In this document: positions 26,759 through 34,505 of the stretch, piece after piece
Position numbering within the stretch: the stretch's first letter is position 1
How the letters are laid out: each line of letters starts with the position of its first letter
NCBI RefSeq assembly: GCF_013403245.1
Contig: NZ_JACBNQ010000019.1
Span: 1 to 64,000, forward strand
DNA length: 64,000 bases
DNA from: Sedimentibacter hydroxybenzoicus DSM 7310
GTDB taxonomy: Bacteria > Bacillota > Clostridia > Tissierellales > Sedimentibacteraceae
Reading direction: 5' to 3'
Made by a program: the position numbers and the translations under genes
Notes under the pieces: model-generated
Told to the model about the DNA's origin: nothing
The model's input: only the letters and a program-made list of their open reading frames with translations
Database searches by the model: none

Positions 26759-26934
26759 TGTTTTGGAGGGTTTAATTTTAAGAAAATATATTTTATTCCC
26801 TTGAATGGAAAGTTTAAGAGACTTTAAACACTACGATTGCTTTCTGCTATATAATTCAAAGGATATCTAAATTTCTACCAAAACTTGTATTTTGCTACAA
26901 ATGTTTCAAACAAAGGGTCAATAGGGTTGTGTTT

Positions 26935-27405
26935 TTATAAGGTTTTTTTCATATACAGCATACCCGGAGCATACCCAAGTTTTTTATTTAAGGCAATCAT
27001 ATTGCTATTGCTATAATGAACTGTTGTTTCCACGGTCTTTATACCTTCAAATCTACACCATTCTTCCAATAAGTTTTTCAGGTTTGTTGCTATCCCTTGT
27101 CCTCTGCAGTCTTCTGCTGTATACAAAGATAAAATCATAACACTGTCCTGAACTTTTTCTTGTTTATATGCCCATATAAATCCATGTATATTATTTTGAT
27201 CATCTTCAGCAACTGCAAGAAACAAGTCTTTATTACGAGTATTTTTAATTCTTCTTACAGTTTCATCAATATCTGTATTTGAAGCTTTATAATTATTTAT
27301 CCATAATTTTGGTGTAAGATTATGCCATTTTGCAATTTTTATCAGAAGTAAGTCTAATTTATCGTCTTCATTAATGCCGTCAACTTCAATCTTTCCATAA
27401 TTCAT
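26935..27405 (-). CDS. GNAT family N-acetyltransferase
   Basis: A 156-residue acetyltransferase. SLYTAEDCRGQGIATNLKNL is the acetyl-CoA motif and TTVHYSNSNMIALNKKLGYA is the C-terminal motif B. AGGAG precedes the ATG. It lies 33 bases after the DUF4180 gene in the same direction. The acetyl acceptor is unknown. Confidence 0.88.
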   Translation of the reverse strand: MNYGKIEVDGINEDDKLDLLLIKIAKWHNLTPKLWINNYKASNTDIDETVRRIKNTRNKDLFLAVAEDDQNNIHGFIWAYKQEKVQDSVMILSLYTAEDCRGQGIATNLKNLLEEWCRFEGIKTVETTVHYSNSNMIALNKKLGYAPGMLYMKKTL

Positions 27406-27438
27406 TCTAAATTTCTCCTAGTTAAATTATTAATAATG

Positions 27439-27804
27439 TTAACGAGCCGAATCCAGCTTATCTACTGCCTGCTGCAAGTTGTCTGCAAAAAAAATATCAT
27501 TACCTCTGTTGCACTCATAAATAAAATCACGCAATGATTTACTTGTATACTTGCTGTAGTCACCAATTATAGCCAGCTTAAACTTATAGTTTACAATTTT
27601 TTGACAAATCTCACCTGCAATACCACTGCTGAGTATAAAGAATTCTTCGTTTATAGCCTTTTTATCTAAAATAATTCTATTGCAGTCTTTTTCATAGTTA
27701 ATCGTCGCCATAAAATCCAGAGCTGATTGCGCGTCGTATATTAAGATATCTTCGCTCTCAATATATAAAAGGGAATTATTTTTCCCTAAAAATGTGTATT
27801 TCAT
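27439..27804 (-). CDS. DUF4180 protein
   Basis: A 121-residue protein that fits DUF4180: ALDFMATINYEKDCNRIILD, KKAINEEFFILSSGIAGEIC, QKIVNYKFKLAIIGDYSKYT and SKSLRDFIYECNRGNDIFFA. The role of this family is not known. The start ATG follows GGAG and lies 6 bases after the PadR stop, so it is in the PadR operon. Confidence 0.85.
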   Translation of the reverse strand: MKYTFLGKNNSLLYIESEDILIYDAQSALDFMATINYEKDCNRIILDKKAINEEFFILSSGIAGEICQKIVNYKFKLAIIGDYSKYTSKSLRDFIYECNRGNDIFFADNLQQAVDKLDSAR

Positions 27805-27810
27805 TATTGA

Positions 27811-28365
27811 TTATCTCCTTTCATCAGTAATATCAGCGATAGCTTTTCTCAAATCTTGAATCCATCTAAGTTCATTTTCGTATTCTCTTCGAATATTGTC
27901 GTTGATAAAACTCCATATAATTGTTTCCACGGGAGTAGATTTGTTAAATAAAATATTTGGATTCTGCTTTTGATTTTCCTCCATTAACAACTGTATCCTT
28001 ACTTGATTTTCATATCCATCAAGCATCATGTTCAATTCATCCGTATTAAGTTGCTTAGACCACGCAAGTTGAACAAGAAAAGGCTTCTTTATTTCAATGG
28101 GTTCAGATGGTGAAAGCATCCATTCTTTTAAAGCAGCGAGTCCTTCTCCGCTTATTATATAAATTTTTTTTGTCGGTGAGCCTTCCTGATGCTTGACTAC
28201 ATTGGTTACCAAGCCTTTATTAAGCAGCTCCGTTAATGATTTATATACTTGATTATTATTTCCAGACCAATACAAGAACGTTGAATTTTGAATGACCTTT
28301 TTTATATCGTACCCTGTCATTGACTTGTAGCTTAATATACCTAAAATTGCATAATTAATTGACAT
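27811..28365 (-). CDS. PadR family transcriptional regulator
   Basis: A 184-residue PadR regulator of the longer Vir-like type. The winged helix (AILGILSYKSMTGYDIKKVI, NNNQVYKSLTELLNKGLVTN, PTKKIYIISGEGLAALKEWM) is followed by a helical dimerisation arm (MMLDGYENQVRIQLLMEENQ). It leads an operon with DUF4180 and possibly the GNAT gene. A long palindrome containing the classical PadR motif ATGT-N8-ACAT lies just upstream, consistent with autorepression. Confidence 0.93.
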   Translation of the reverse strand: MSINYAILGILSYKSMTGYDIKKVIQNSTFLYWSGNNNQVYKSLTELLNKGLVTNVVKHQEGSPTKKIYIISGEGLAALKEWMLSPSEPIEIKKPFLVQLAWSKQLNTDELNMMLDGYENQVRIQLLMEENQKQNPNILFNKSTPVETIIWSFINDNIRREYENELRWIQDLRKAIADITDERR

Positions 28366-28378
28366 ATTGCACCTCTTC

Positions 28379-28418
28379 TCTCGATATCATATGTTAACAA
28401 TAACATATGATATCGAGA
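28379..28418. promoter_or_regulatory. PadR operator: 18-base inverted repeat containing ATGT-N8-ACAT
   Basis: Left arm 28379-28396 and right arm 28401-28418 are perfect inverted copies separated by four bases. The centre reads ATGT (28391-28394), 8 bases, ACAT (28403-28406), the known PadR consensus. It lies 14 bases upstream of the PadR start. Confidence 0.85.
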
Positions 28419-28511
28419 AAGTCAATAAATAAAAACAAGTTTATTGTAATCAGCCGAACAAATTGCATGAAATTTATGCTAAACGAATTTTTTATAATAT
28501 ATTGGTTATAG

Positions 28512-28721
28512 TTCCCAATAAGAATTTTACAGATTTCTCCCGAGGGTATAGTCGGAGATTATCCGGTAGATTATGACGAATTAGTAATAATTAAAAACGA
28601 TGGAACAAATATAATAATTGATGTTAACAGTGAGAAAACAGATATCAAAACTGTTTATCTGTCAAGATTAATCAGACAGGATGATACAGGAATCTGGACA
28701 GTGACAGGATATGATAAATAA
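28512..28721 (+). pseudogene. 3' remnant of an exported or sensor-like gene
   Basis: A 69-codon frame opened only by a stop (TAG at 28509-28511) and lacking an ATG reads FPIRILQISPEGIVG, then DYPVDYDELVIIKNDGTNI and ends TGIWTVTGYDK. The ending, with its D-x-x-GIWTVxGYD pattern, resembles the C-termini of clostridial lipoproteins and BlaR-like sensors. No ribosome site or start is visible. It is most likely the tail of a deleted gene. The hairpin ACCCACC...GGTGGGT (about 28728-28759) downstream may be its old terminator. Confidence 0.5.
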
Positions 28722-28842
28722 AAAAACACCCACCGCGAAATTGTAGATTTCTGGTGGGTTCGGGAATCTTAATCTAAAATAAAACGGTTATAGGCAATCT
28801 TTTTTCCTGTAGCCGTTTTAAAATTTTCATCTATGAATTCTC

Positions 28843-29919
28843 TTATTTAATCTCAAATTCTTCCGTTGACTGCAAGCCATTCCAAATACGCCCATCAGAT
28901 CGATAATATAATCTGTTTACAGAACCGTCCGTCTTTGTAATATCTATAACAAAAACCTGACCTTCCTCTATCAGCATAGGGTATTCGTCATAAGGCAGCA
29001 CATCACCTGTTTTCTCATTATCCTTAAAATCTTCATAGGCATTTTCCAACCGCCAGAATTCACGATATGCATAATCTTTAAATCCTGTTAAATCTTGTTT
29101 GCCAAAATAGGATGCTTCATAATTTTTTTGATTAATTGTAAATGTATCTGTTCGGGAAGGCTCAATATCTTTAGCTAACCAAGATAAATCTTCGGAATAT
29201 ATGTTGTCGCCGTAACGTTCCTTTAATTGACTTGCCATGTTGGGTACAGATTTAGTCATATAGTCCATTGCACCAAAATCTGTATGAGCACCGCCATAAA
29301 TACCCATAACATTTTCATCCTTCAGCTTGTCAAATTCACGTATAAAATTCTCCGCCATCTTGTTTTCGCGATATACATCATCTGAGTGCTTGTAAAAATA
29401 CCTGCCTTGCTTGATAGCTTCCTGCGTCAATAAATATTGCTCGGTGTTTTCTAATTTATTTTCTTTAAGATACTTTAAAGCTCTCTGCCCTGTAGTATTG
29501 TACTGGTGACCTACATCTGTACCGTGAAAAATCGTTTCGGGATACTGACTTTTTATTTTCTTATAAAATTCCTTAACATACGGATTATGTGCCGCTGATC
29601 CTTCCCAATCATTATATATTTCCTCAAGTATATCATCACCGTCAGACTGCATCCACAAATTTAAAAGCTCTGCGGTATAATAGGGATATTCGATAAATAA
29701 ATGCCGCATATTATCCTTATGATAATATTCACCCCATATCTCTAATTCTTTTTCCAATATTTTTTCAACACCGTGGTGCTCTCCATACAGGTAAATCAGA
29801 CCTTCTGATTTATCCAAAGGTGTTACTGCATCTACCGGTTCATTGCTGACAGGACAAGCGGTCAATACCGACAGTATAATTAATACAAAGACAAACTTAA
29901 AGATTCTTATATTTTTCAT
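28843..29919 (-). CDS. EreA/ChaN/TraB-like lipoprotein
   Basis: A 358-residue putative lipoprotein: MKNIRIFKF signal start, lipobox near LSVLTAC (Cys22). The mature protein shows YLYGEHHGVEKILEKELEIW, HLFIEYPYYTAELL, TIFHGTDVGHQYNTTGQRAL and MGIYGGAHTDFGAM, the His/Glu pattern of the erythromycin-esterase, ChaN and TraB superfamily of possible metal-dependent hydrolases. The start at 29919 has GGGGGAG nine bases upstream; a longer in-frame extension (32 residues) lacks one. The true substrate cannot be named and no direct resistance role should be assumed. Confidence 0.75.
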   Translation of the reverse strand: MKNIRIFKFVFVLIILSVLTACPVSNEPVDAVTPLDKSEGLIYLYGEHHGVEKILEKELEIWGEYYHKDNMRHLFIEYPYYTAELLNLWMQSDGDDILEEIYNDWEGSAAHNPYVKEFYKKIKSQYPETIFHGTDVGHQYNTTGQRALKYLKENKLENTEQYLLTQEAIKQGRYFYKHSDDVYRENKMAENFIREFDKLKDENVMGIYGGAHTDFGAMDYMTKSVPNMASQLKERYGDNIYSEDLSWLAKDIEPSRTDTFTINQKNYEASYFGKQDLTGFKDYAYREFWRLENAYEDFKDNEKTGDVLPYDEYPMLIEEGQVFVIDITKTDGSVNRLYYRSDGRIWNGLQSTEEFEIK

Positions 29920-30044
29920 AAGCTCCCCCATAAATATTTTAGTATACTTAATACATCTCAAAATATACCAATTAATAATATTAGTATATATCAAAGACAT
30001 TTGAATTTCCACCACAACTTGTAATTAATCCTCTAGTAAATCAT

Positions 30045-30087
30045 ATGAGCCGCTTGCTTTATCATACAGATCAAGCAGGCGGCTCAT
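30045..30087. terminator. long hairpin downstream of the collagen-like gene
   Basis: A 15-base stem, ATGAGCCGCTTGCTT (30045-30059) and AAGCAGGCGGCTCAT (30073-30087), has one G-U pair. It lies about 70 bases past the collagen-like gene stop and may stop transcription from either side. Confidence 0.55.
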
Positions 30088-30153
30088 CAATGGTTGTAAC
30101 AAATTAATATCAGCTGTTTTGTAAAAAATCTATCTCTCTTTAATTTCCAGCGT

Positions 30154-31302
30154 CTATACTGTCAGTTGAATAATAGTCAGGTTTGCCTGAACAGGACTGT
30201 TTCCATAAAACACTTCAAAATTACTTCGATTAACAAGTGAAAATACTGTTGGTATTGTGGAAGCTATAATCAAGGCACTTCCATTCAGCTGAAGATTCGT
30301 AACAGGAAGAGGAGACTGTGCCGGTATTACCGGACCGCCTTGAACCTCTATATTGAAAGCAACCATGGGTTCAGGACCTGCGCCACCCGAACTAATCCAC
30401 CATGAAAGATAATAGTTTCCCAATGCTGCGAGTGTGAATTCTCCGGTAACGGAATCATAGCTTATATCGGTACTAGAATCGCTCAAAACCGTATCAAATA
30501 TAACATTTGCACCGTCAGCAACAGTTCCGTCAATGGAGCCTGTTAGCTGAACCTGCATCCCGGCCAACTGCCTGGGAGGACCAGGTTCTCCCTGCGGTCC
30601 CTCTGGACCCTGTGCTCCTGTGGCACCCGTTGCCCCGACTTCTCCCTGGGGACCTTCCGGTCCTATGGGTCCTATTGGGCCTTGTGGACCCGTTTCTCCT
30701 ACCGGACCTTGGAGTCCTTGCGGGCCTTGTGGACCTTCTGGACCTGTTTCTCCTGCCGGACCCGGCAAACCTGTTGGACCTTGCGGACCTGCCGGACCTA
30801 TTGGGCCTGTTGGACCTTGGGGGCCTACCGGTCCTGTCTGACCTGTTTGACCCGCCGGACCTTGGGGACCTACCGGGCCTGTCTGACCTGCTTGACCCGC
30901 CGGACCTTGGGGACCTACCGGACCTGTTTGACCTGTTTGACCCGCCGGACCTTGGGGGCCTGCCGGGCCTGTTTGGCCTATCGGTCCCGCTGGACCTGCT
31001 GGGCCTTGCGGACCTGTCAGACCTTGCGGACCTGCCGGACCTGTTTGACCTACTGATCCCGCTGGACCTGCCGGACCTTGCGAACCTGTTTCTCCTGCCG
31101 GACCAGGTGAACCTGTTGGACCTTGCGGACCTGTTGGTCCAGGTGGGCAGACACAAAAACATGGTTGATGCAGGCATTTTGGACAAGGATTCTGGGGACA
31201 AGGTCTCCTGTATATATCTGAATATTGATATTGTTGTTCGTTATAAAAATTTTTCGGTATCATATATGAATTATATTTATTTTCTTCACTATTATTATCC
31301 AT
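30154..31302 (-). CDS. collagen-like exosporium/coat surface protein (BclA-like)
   Basis: A 382-residue protein in three parts. The N-terminus (1-54) is Asn/Tyr rich and ends in a cysteine cluster ([20 protein letters not shown]). Residues 55-243 are about 63 uninterrupted Gly-X-Y triplets dominated by GPA, GPQ, GPT and QTG. Residues 250-382 form a beta-rich domain with a TNF-like BclA_C pattern ([20 protein letters not shown], then [19 protein letters not shown]). BclA-type proteins trimerise as hair-like filaments on spores. Thr and Pro in the repeats suggest glycosylation. No cleavable signal peptide is seen. Expression in sporulation is expected from family knowledge. Confidence 0.9.
   Translation of the reverse strand: MDNNSEENKYNSYMIPKNFYNEQQYQYSDIYRRPCPQNPCPKCLHQPCFCVCPPGPTGPQGPTGSPGPAGETGSQGPAGPAGSVGQTGPAGPQGLTGPQGPAGPAGPIGQTGPAGPQGPAGQTGQTGPVGPQGPAGQAGQTGPVGPQGPAGQTGQTGPVGPQGPTGPIGPAGPQGPTGLPGPAGETGPEGPQGPQGLQGPVGETGPQGPIGPIGPEGPQGEVGATGATGAQGPEGPQGEPGPPRQLAGMQVQLTGSIDGTVADGANVIFDTVLSDSSTDISYDSVTGEFTLAALGNYYLSWWISSGGAGPEPMVAFNIEVQGGPVIPAQSPLPVTNLQLNGSALIIASTIPTVFSLVNRSNFEVFYGNSPVQANLTIIQLTV
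30817..30951 (-). repeat. three 45-base direct repeats within the collagen region
   Basis: The 15-residue unit [15 protein letters not shown] occurs three times in tandem with one variant residue (GQA). Units of this kind are prone to gain or loss by slippage, so repeat number may vary between strains. Confidence 0.75.
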
Positions 31303-31567
31303 ATTTGCACGCTCCTTTTAATTATTTAATTTTATATTTTAAAATAATACTAATTTTTAACAGGACTTTTGCCCAAATTATAATTTTAGTTTCCAATAAT
31401 AGTGTATGCCCCAATGATTCAGGATGTGTATACAAGCTACACTTTTTCTTTAACAAAGACTGTATTCTAATAATATTTTTTTATGAAGTTATAAAAATTC
31501 ATTAAATTAATATTGACTATTGCAACAAATAGCAGTAGAATTTTAAAAATCACATAGGGGGATAATT

Positions 31568-32371
31568 ATGGAAGACTGCATACGTATTGTTCGGGAACAT
31601 TATGACAGTGATGTGCAATATGAGTGGGACAGACTCGAAAGGCATCCTTTTGAATTTGCAATAACTACAAAAATGATGGACAGATATATTAAGCCCGGTG
31701 ACAGAATTTTGGATATAGGCGGCGGACCGGGACGATATTCAATTTATTATGCCAAAAATGGCTGCGACGTAACTCTCGTTGATTTATCTGAAGAAAATAT
31801 AAAATTTGCACTTGAAAAATCTAAAGAAACGAATGTGAATATTAAAGCTGTTTCAGGCGATGCAAGAGAAGTAAGCAAATTTATAAAGGGAGAATTTGAC
31901 CATATATTTGTTATGGGACCCATGTATCATCTGCTTGAAGAAAAGGATAGAATCAAAGCTTTAAACGAAGCCATGTCCTTGCTGAAAAACGGAGGACTGA
32001 TATACGTTTCTTTTATTCTTATGTTTGCCGGTATGATTTTTTATATGAAAAGCACTCCTGAAATGCTGCTCTTGGAAAGCGAGCAAATTTTTATTGATTC
32101 TGTCTTAAGAGGAAACTCCTATGCCGGGGATGCATTTACAAAAGCTTTTTTCATTGACCAAAAAAGTATTATTCCGTTTATGGATAAGTTTAATCTTGAA
32201 AAGAAGCATCTTTTCGGTCAGGAAGGCATTCTTGCTCCATGCGAAATAAATTTACTTAATCAATCTCAGGAAGCAATAGATAAATGGACGGCAATTGCGG
32301 AACAATTATGTGAAAGAGATGAATTGTTAAGTTATTCCGAGCATGCAATGTATATTGGGAAGAAAATTTAA
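31568..32371 (+). CDS. class I SAM-dependent methyltransferase
   Basis: A 267-residue methyltransferase. SAM motif I is RILDIGGGPGRYSIYYAKNG, motif II VTLVDLSEENIKFALEKSKE, motif IV is GEFDHIFVMGPMYHLLEEKD, and ALNEAMSLLKNGGLIYVSFI is the post-motif region. The substrate is not identified. It has a good AGGGGG site and is followed 32 bases later by a P-loop gene with a nearly identical leader, indicating an operon. Confidence 0.9.
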   Translation: MEDCIRIVREHYDSDVQYEWDRLERHPFEFAITTKMMDRYIKPGDRILDIGGGPGRYSIYYAKNGCDVTLVDLSEENIKFALEKSKETNVNIKAVSGDAREVSKFIKGEFDHIFVMGPMYHLLEEKDRIKALNEAMSLLKNGGLIYVSFILMFAGMIFYMKSTPEMLLLESEQIFIDSVLRGNSYAGDAFTKAFFIDQKSIIPFMDKFNLEKKHLFGQEGILAPCEINLLNQSQEAIDKWTAIAEQLCERDELLSYSEHAMYIGKKI

Positions 32372-32403
32372 TAATAAATATAAAATAACTATAGGGGGAT
32401 TAT

Positions 32404-32964
32404 ATGAAACTAATAATTATCTTCGGACCACATGCGGTAGGCAAAATGACGGTAGGTCAGGAGCTTTCAAAAATTACTGATCTGAAATTATTTCATAACC
32501 ATATGACAATAGACATCGTGAATGATTTGTTTGAAAATTTGCCTGAAGAAAAAAGCAGATTGATTAATTTATTCAGAAAAGAAATATTTGAAGCGTTTTC
32601 AGGCAGTAAAGAATATGGAATGATTTTTACATACATGTGGGCATTTGACAGACAGGAAGATTGGAATTATATTAATTATGTTGAAGAACTATTTGCTTCC
32701 AAAGGCGCAGAAGTATATTTCGTCGAGTTAGAGGCAGATTATGAACTGCGAATAGAAAGAAATAAAACTGAAAATCGTCTGCTCAACAAACCTACGAAAA
32801 GGAACTTGGAAAAATCAGAAGCTATATTCAGAAGCTTAGAATCAACATACCGCCTGAATTCATATGAAGGTGAAATAAAAAAAATAAATTATATTAAAAT
32901 AAATAATACAAATTTTTCACCGGAAGAAGCAGCTTTGATTATTAAAAATAAATTTTCTTTATGA
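32404..32964 (+). CDS. P-loop NTPase, AAA/kinase-like
   Basis: A 186-residue small P-loop protein. The P-loop GPHAVGKMTVGQELSK has Met then Thr after the Lys, an arrangement seen in a family of small ATP-binding proteins related to shikimate or nucleoside kinases. The rest (FHNHMTIDIVNDLF, YFVELEADYELRIERNK, ERNKTENRLLNKPTKRNLEK) shows a lid-like basic region. It may phosphorylate a small molecule. It is paired with the preceding methyltransferase. Confidence 0.8.
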   Translation: MKLIIIFGPHAVGKMTVGQELSKITDLKLFHNHMTIDIVNDLFENLPEEKSRLINLFRKEIFEAFSGSKEYGMIFTYMWAFDRQEDWNYINYVEELFASKGAEVYFVELEADYELRIERNKTENRLLNKPTKRNLEKSEAIFRSLESTYRLNSYEGEIKKINYIKINNTNFSPEEAALIIKNKFSL

Positions 32965-33052
32965 AAAATTTGAGAGATAAAATCAGAGAGGGATCAGAGA
33001 GTACGTTTCGAGACCGGCGAAAAAGCAGTTCCTGCCGGCCTTTTTCGTCTCT

Positions 33053-33088
33053 GCCCTGCCTGCATCTATGCGGGCAGGGCTTTCAATC
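33053..33088. terminator. strong terminator between convergent genes
   Basis: GCCCTGCCTGCAT (33053-33065) pairs with ATGCGGGCAGGGC (33068-33080), including one G-U, and is followed by TTTCAATCTTTT. A second G+C-rich repeat with CGAAAAA/TTTTTCG arms lies just before it (about 33011-33050). The two serve the P-loop gene and the converging methyltransferase. Confidence 0.75.
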
Positions 33089-33126
33089 TTTTATCCCTCA
33101 ATATGTGTTTTTAAAATTTAATATAA

Positions 33127-33756
33127 TTACTTATCTGTAACTGTCAGTATTCCTGCACAATGCGATATTTTAATATATGTGCAATAACACGTATCATTAA
33201 GACTTTTCATTACTTCATCTGCAATAAAGTAAACCTCATCGTTATCCCAACTATTTTTATATCTGTTTTTACCTTCTTCTAATTCTTCCCTTGTTTCAAA
33301 AGAAACATCTCCGATTAATATTTCTCCATTTGTATTTAACAAATTTGACAGAGATTTTATAAATTTTATTTTTTCTTCATCCGTTAAGTGGTGTATTGCA
33401 TATGTACTGATTATATAATCAAATTTATGATTTTTAATTTCGTCAGGCAAACCCTTTATAAAATCCCAATTAATCAATAACGCATCGGGCATTTTCTTTT
33501 TTGCTATATCTATCATATTACTTGAAAAATCAATACCCGTAACATTACATCCAACATTATATAATTGAGTTGTTAATATGCCTGTACCAAATCCTATATC
33601 TAAAATACCGGGATTATTCTGTTTCATTACCCGGTTATAAATATAGTTTAATACATCCTTATAGCCTGCAAACGGATATTCATTGTTTTCCTCACTAATA
33701 TTTACAGTCTTATCATAATCATCAGCCCATAAATCAAAACCTTGATTATCTAACAT
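33127..33756 (-). CDS. class I SAM-dependent methyltransferase
   Basis: A 209-residue methyltransferase with motif I GILDIGFGTGILTTQLYNVG, motif II VTGIDFSSNMIDIAKKKMPD, motif IV FDYIISTYAIHHLTDEEKIK and LLNTNGEILIGDVSFETREE. The N-terminal FDLWADDYDKTVNISEENNE is common in YrrT/AdeI-like methyltransferases. It may share a promoter with the XRE gene 54 bases upstream. The substrate is unknown. Confidence 0.9.
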   Translation of the reverse strand: MLDNQGFDLWADDYDKTVNISEENNEYPFAGYKDVLNYIYNRVMKQNNPGILDIGFGTGILTTQLYNVGCNVTGIDFSSNMIDIAKKKMPDALLINWDFIKGLPDEIKNHKFDYIISTYAIHHLTDEEKIKFIKSLSNLLNTNGEILIGDVSFETREELEEGKNRYKNSWDNDEVYFIADEVMKSLNDTCYCTYIKISHCAGILTVTDK

Positions 33757-33809
33757 TTTATTTTTCTCCTCATTTTAAATTTGAATCATTGATTCGTTAT
33801 ATACTGCTG

Positions 33810-34400
33810 TTACCCGACAAATGGATATACCGATAAACCATGTTTAATACAATAAGCATACAGTTTACCGCCTATAGATATCGGAATCCTGCATGTTGGA
33901 CTTTGTTCAGGATACAAACGATTTAAAAATACTCTGTCACTTTTAACACAGGCAACAAAGGATATATAATGCTCCTTGGTCATGGGATGTTCAAATGTAA
34001 CAAAGTAATCGGTGTCCATTTCTTCTGCTGTTATTTCAGGTGCATCGGACGTATCCCCCGGCAAGAGATATTCTAATTTTCTGCCGCAGCAAAAGATGGA
34101 TGCACTTCCTGTGCTGACTAAGATATTTCCGCAGGAAGGACATACATAAAAACGCACTTTGTCAATGTTGCCGCTGTCCGGCTTGTTTGGTGTAATTTCA
34201 CCTTCCATCATCTGTTTCATGTCAACGCCCAAAATAGCAGATAATTCCGGCCATAGGGACAAGTCGGGACACCCTGAACCGCATTCCCATTTTGAAACAG
34301 TTTTATTTTGAATACCCAACGCATCTGCAATGTTTTTTTGTGTAAGGTTTTTTTCTTTCCGCAGTTTGGCAATCAATCTGCCTACTTTCACACAATCCAT
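33810..34400 (-). CDS. XRE-type HTH protein fused to desulfoferrodoxin-like domain
   Basis: A 196-residue two-part protein. Residues 5-62 are a Cro/C1 HTH (GRLIAKLRKEKNLTQKNIAD, IQNKTVSKWECGSGCPDLSL). The C-terminal part has FYVCPSCGNIL and CCGRKLEYL, four cysteines like a desulforedoxin-type metal site, and then FEHPMTKEHYISFVACVKSD with YAYCIKHGLS. These carry the His and Cys that bind Fe in superoxide reductases. A redox- or iron-sensing regulator is therefore plausible, but enzyme activity is unproven. The gene starts at 34400 with GGAGGTGGAGAC. Confidence 0.85.
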   Translation of the reverse strand: MDCVKVGRLIAKLRKEKNLTQKNIADALGIQNKTVSKWECGSGCPDLSLWPELSAILGVDMKQMMEGEITPNKPDSGNIDKVRFYVCPSCGNILVSTGSASIFCCGRKLEYLLPGDTSDAPEITAEEMDTDYFVTFEHPMTKEHYISFVACVKSDRVFLNRLYPEQSPTCRIPISIGGKLYAYCIKHGLSVYPFVG

Positions 34401-34423
34401 GTCTCCACCTCCATTCTGCTTAT

Positions 34424-34490
34424 TATATCATATCTGAGCCGAGTGCAGCGCAAGCTCGCTTGCATTGCCGAGGCGATGGTATGATATATG
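34424..34490. repeat. long imperfect inverted repeat before the XRE gene
   Basis: Outer arms TATATCATAT / TATGATATAT, then G+C-rich inner arms centred on GCAAGC-TC-GCTTGC (about 34450-34463), can fold into a stem of about 65 bases. It separates the AAA/VWA operon from the XRE gene. It could be a terminator, a regulator target or a small mobile hairpin element. No copy elsewhere in the window was noticed. Confidence 0.5.
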
Positions 34491-34505
34491 TATTATAACA
34501 TATAC

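Noticed and set aside
30574-31140. Repeated short units that could suggest a CRISPR array
   Set aside because: The periodicity is a multiple of three within one open frame and gives clean Gly-X-Y triplets. No unique spacers exist.
30507-31505. Long open frames on the plus strand and in other frames across the collagen-like gene (up to 332 codons)
   Set aside because: They arise from the 9-base Gly-X-Y periodicity, which avoids stops in all frames. Their translations are low-complexity Leu/Asp or Arg/Ser runs, and the minus-strand frame has a perfect BclA layout.
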